This document shows positions 61,886 to 64,000 of a stretch of DNA of 64,000 bases, piece after piece. A program made the translations under genes and the position numbers. Within the stretch, counting starts at the first letter, position 1. Every line of letters starts with the position of its first letter. The stretch covers positions 32,414,326 to 32,478,325 of the forward strand of contig NC_052350.1 in the NCBI RefSeq assembly GCF_009727055.1, read 5' to 3'. Source of the DNA: Benincasa hispida (taxonomy: Eukaryota; Streptophyta; Magnoliopsida; Cucurbitales; Cucurbitaceae). The notes below the pieces were generated by a model, which searched no databases, was not told where the DNA came from, and was given only the letters and a program-made list of their open reading frames with translations.

Positions 61886-63527
61886 TGATGCGTTATTTTA
61901 TTGAATGGAATTATGGATGATATGCGTTGGTGGATTGCGTTGTGCACTCAAGTTTCCCTAGCCGAATTCAAGTGTAAATTTCTCTGAATTTCTTGTAAGT
62001 CTAGGGTCAAACACAGGGACTTGTGAAAATAGTTGCATTGATGATTTTTATGAAAACTTGCAGTAACTCGTTAGATAAATAAATCGTTGGGTTTGTTGTT
62101 TGCGTTGATGAAAATAAATAACGAATGCCGTAGAGTTTGAAAAGAGTTGGTAAACAGGAAATACGATGAATATGCGATGAACTGGTTGAGAAAAATTTCG
62201 GCTAACACTCCCTAGAATGCGTCCATGCTTTGCGATCATGCAACATGCATACAATAGTAAACCACCTCTCGGGATGAATGCTACGACTTCTAAAGCTAGA
62301 ACGCATGCGATAAATATGCGATAAGTCTATAAGGTTTACACATAAACCTCTATCTCTATTTATGCGATGATAAGATGACATTCACACAAATATGCGACCA
62401 CATAATATCATTCCTATTCCTAGGATGCATGCGATGCAAGTTGACAAATAGAGCTTATATCTAAGTCCCTATCTCTTATTTATGCAACCTAATCTTGCTC
62501 TTTCGAGTTCAGATTCTAACCTAACTCTCTCGAGACATTAGGTTCTTTCTTTAGATTCTCTCTCGAGTAACTCTAAGGGTGTTTTGCACAGCATAAAACA
62601 GGACAATCGCAAGCAATGAACTTCCTAGGTCATGTTAGCTTTGATCTTCTCATCCCATTCAACTAGTTTAGCTACTCATGCGTATTAAGAGAGTGAGCAG
62701 ATGTAGAACTAGAACTTCCATTGAATAGATATGAGATGAAGTACAAATAATAATGCAAGTATAGTAAAGAGCCTGGTAGCAATTTCTTGGTGCCAGGCGT
62801 TTACACTGTTTCTACTCGTGCTCTAAAGATATTCTCGCTCTCACGAGCGTCGGCTCGCTCTCTGCTCTTACGCCCCAAGGTTCTCTCTTGAGCAGCCCTG
62901 GGCGATCTCCGACATCACCACTCTTCTCTTGCTCCACCGTAAAATGGAAAAGAAAACTATGAACAGAGCACTGATGAATTCGTTAACTGATCAACCCCTT
63001 TTCTGAAGGTTTCACTTGGTATTTATAGGGCATCAAAGGTGAAAGGCGGCTTCTCTCTCTCGGTTGTACAGATGGGACAACTTTAATTCCTGATTGATGC
63101 GCCAGATGGTTGTTACCGATAAATCTAAATGTACTTTGTGACCGTTATCGGCTATCAACTTAATTTGGATATGATTGTCATTAGCTTTCTGTCCCATCGC
63201 TCTTAATTATCTTATGACCCGGAGTGCCCACCATGTTGCGCTGACCAAGTTGCGGTGATTCTTCTTGGGCGAATGTTTGCGAGCACGATCAATGCAAAGT
63301 CTTGCGGTGAAGTTGCGCTCGACCAATGTATTCCTATGATCACAATCTCTGTAATGCATATTCTGCACAAAAATGTAAAGATCAACTGCTCTAATGCGTT
63401 GGACGCATACAGCCGCAATATTATAGAATTTATGCTTAATGGACGCAATTTAACATAATTCATCAACGAAATCCAACATTGTTTAAGAACTTAGCACTAT
63501 GATAACGTGCATTTCTGGCCGTTATCA
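61886..63527 (-). mobile_element. 3' LTR of a Gypsy-like element inserted into the Copia RNase H
   Basis: Minus sense: starts TGATAACGGCCAGAAATGC at 63527 (or two bases earlier at 63529), right after a polypurine tract, and ends ..AACGCATCA at 61886, about 1.64 kb. It is unusually rich in 'atgcg' words. A TATA box (TATAAATA) lies at 63020-63027. The Copia coding sequence stops exactly at its border; AGGAT (61881-61885) should be its 5-bp target duplication, with the partner outside the window. Confidence 0.65.
63020..63027 (-). promoter_or_regulatory. TATA box of the Gypsy-like LTR
   Basis: Minus-strand TATAAATA, about 500 bp inside the LTR, at the place where U3 would drive element transcription. 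Confidence 0.4.
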
Positions 63528-64000
63528 CACCCCCAAATTTAAACAATGCTTGTCCTCAAGCATAAGCTAAAAATTCCTTTTAGCAAGTTAACCGCAAAGT
63601 TTTCTTCCCTAGATTTCTCAAGGATACTTCATTCAAATCCTATATACCAGAATTTTCTTAAGTCTTATTCAAGTCTCTTCTTAAAATATTTCTAAGACTT
63701 AGAGATTGCAAGCTTAACTTTCAAAAGGACTTTGCTAAATTCCGTAACATCGCATGATTTATTTTAAAAGAAAATTTTCTTCCGGGGTGTCAAATGATTT
63801 TATCCTTGCACAAAAATTTTGTTCATTGCTATTTTTTTCTGACTTTGCATTGATCCGAGTGCCTTGCCTTCATTTTGGCTTGCCCTCACGTATGTCATGC
63901 GGTCATCCAACTACGAACAATGCACTCTTTCTCAGACTAAACTCATACCGATTTGGCAGTGGAGTCACGGTCATTGATTTATGCATTGATCCTGGTGACT
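63528..64000 (-). mobile_element. 3' internal region and polypurine tract of the Gypsy-like element
   Basis: Minus sense: 'gcttgaggacaagcattgtt' followed by 'taaatttgggggtg' immediately before the LTR. This 'GAGGACAAGCA..TTTGGGGGTG' end is familiar from Athila/Tat-type plant Gypsy elements. The remaining part to the window edge has no ORF I can assign, and the coding region should lie further right. Confidence 0.6.

Overview
The window is nuclear DNA of a flowering plant. It is very AT-rich, its genes carry many introns, its spacers are packed with retrotransposons, and two of its three genes encode chloroplast-targeted proteins. Repeat style (short hairpin elements built on 'gataga', TNT1-like and other Copia elements) suggests a eudicot, perhaps a cucurbit. 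That family-level guess is inference only.

Three intact host genes were found, all on the minus strand. (1) A serine carboxypeptidase-like gene (SCPL20 type), 4133-22692, can be assembled from 14 coding exons into an uninterrupted 495-residue secreted protein spread over 18.6 kb; its introns are full of small transposons. (2) A chloroplast phosphoglycolate phosphatase, 37263-44180, has 11 coding exons and 376 residues and acts in photorespiration. (3) A single-exon TIC20-II-like inner-envelope protein of 208 residues lies at 46905-47531. All exon joins were read from GT/AG sites and phase, and every join keeps the frame.

The rest is mobile DNA. 1-3831: two plus-strand LTRs of one Copia family, the second a solo LTR with a perfect 5-bp target duplication. 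22.7-30.3 kb: spacer with a CACTA right end, a 27-bp minisatellite, a 1.4-kb non-autonomous Helitron and MITEs. 30.3-36.8 kb: a minus-strand cluster of the same Copia family made of an LTR fragment, a decayed pol, then two full LTRs separated by only 27 bp of polypurine-tract sequence; an 84-bp fragment of organellar large-subunit rRNA sits next to it. 47.9-51.2 kb: an internally deleted TNT1-like Copia element. 51.8-53.6 kb: a foldback element and the C-terminal remnant of a hAT transposase. 53.6-61.9 kb: a long decayed plus-strand Copia element with a truncated 5' LTR, a primer-binding site, a probable nested LTR and gag-pol remnants whose reverse transcriptase reads YVNN instead of YVDD. 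61.9-64.0 kb: the 3' LTR and polypurine tract of a Gypsy-like element inserted into that Copia RNase H region and running off the window.

The host genes do not form an operon or an obvious cluster. I found no unmistakably new molecular system. The most unusual observations are the near-fused LTR pair, the solo LTR with its duplication, the rRNA fragment abutting an LTR, the nested Helitron, and the about 168-bp tandem array inside a carboxypeptidase intron.
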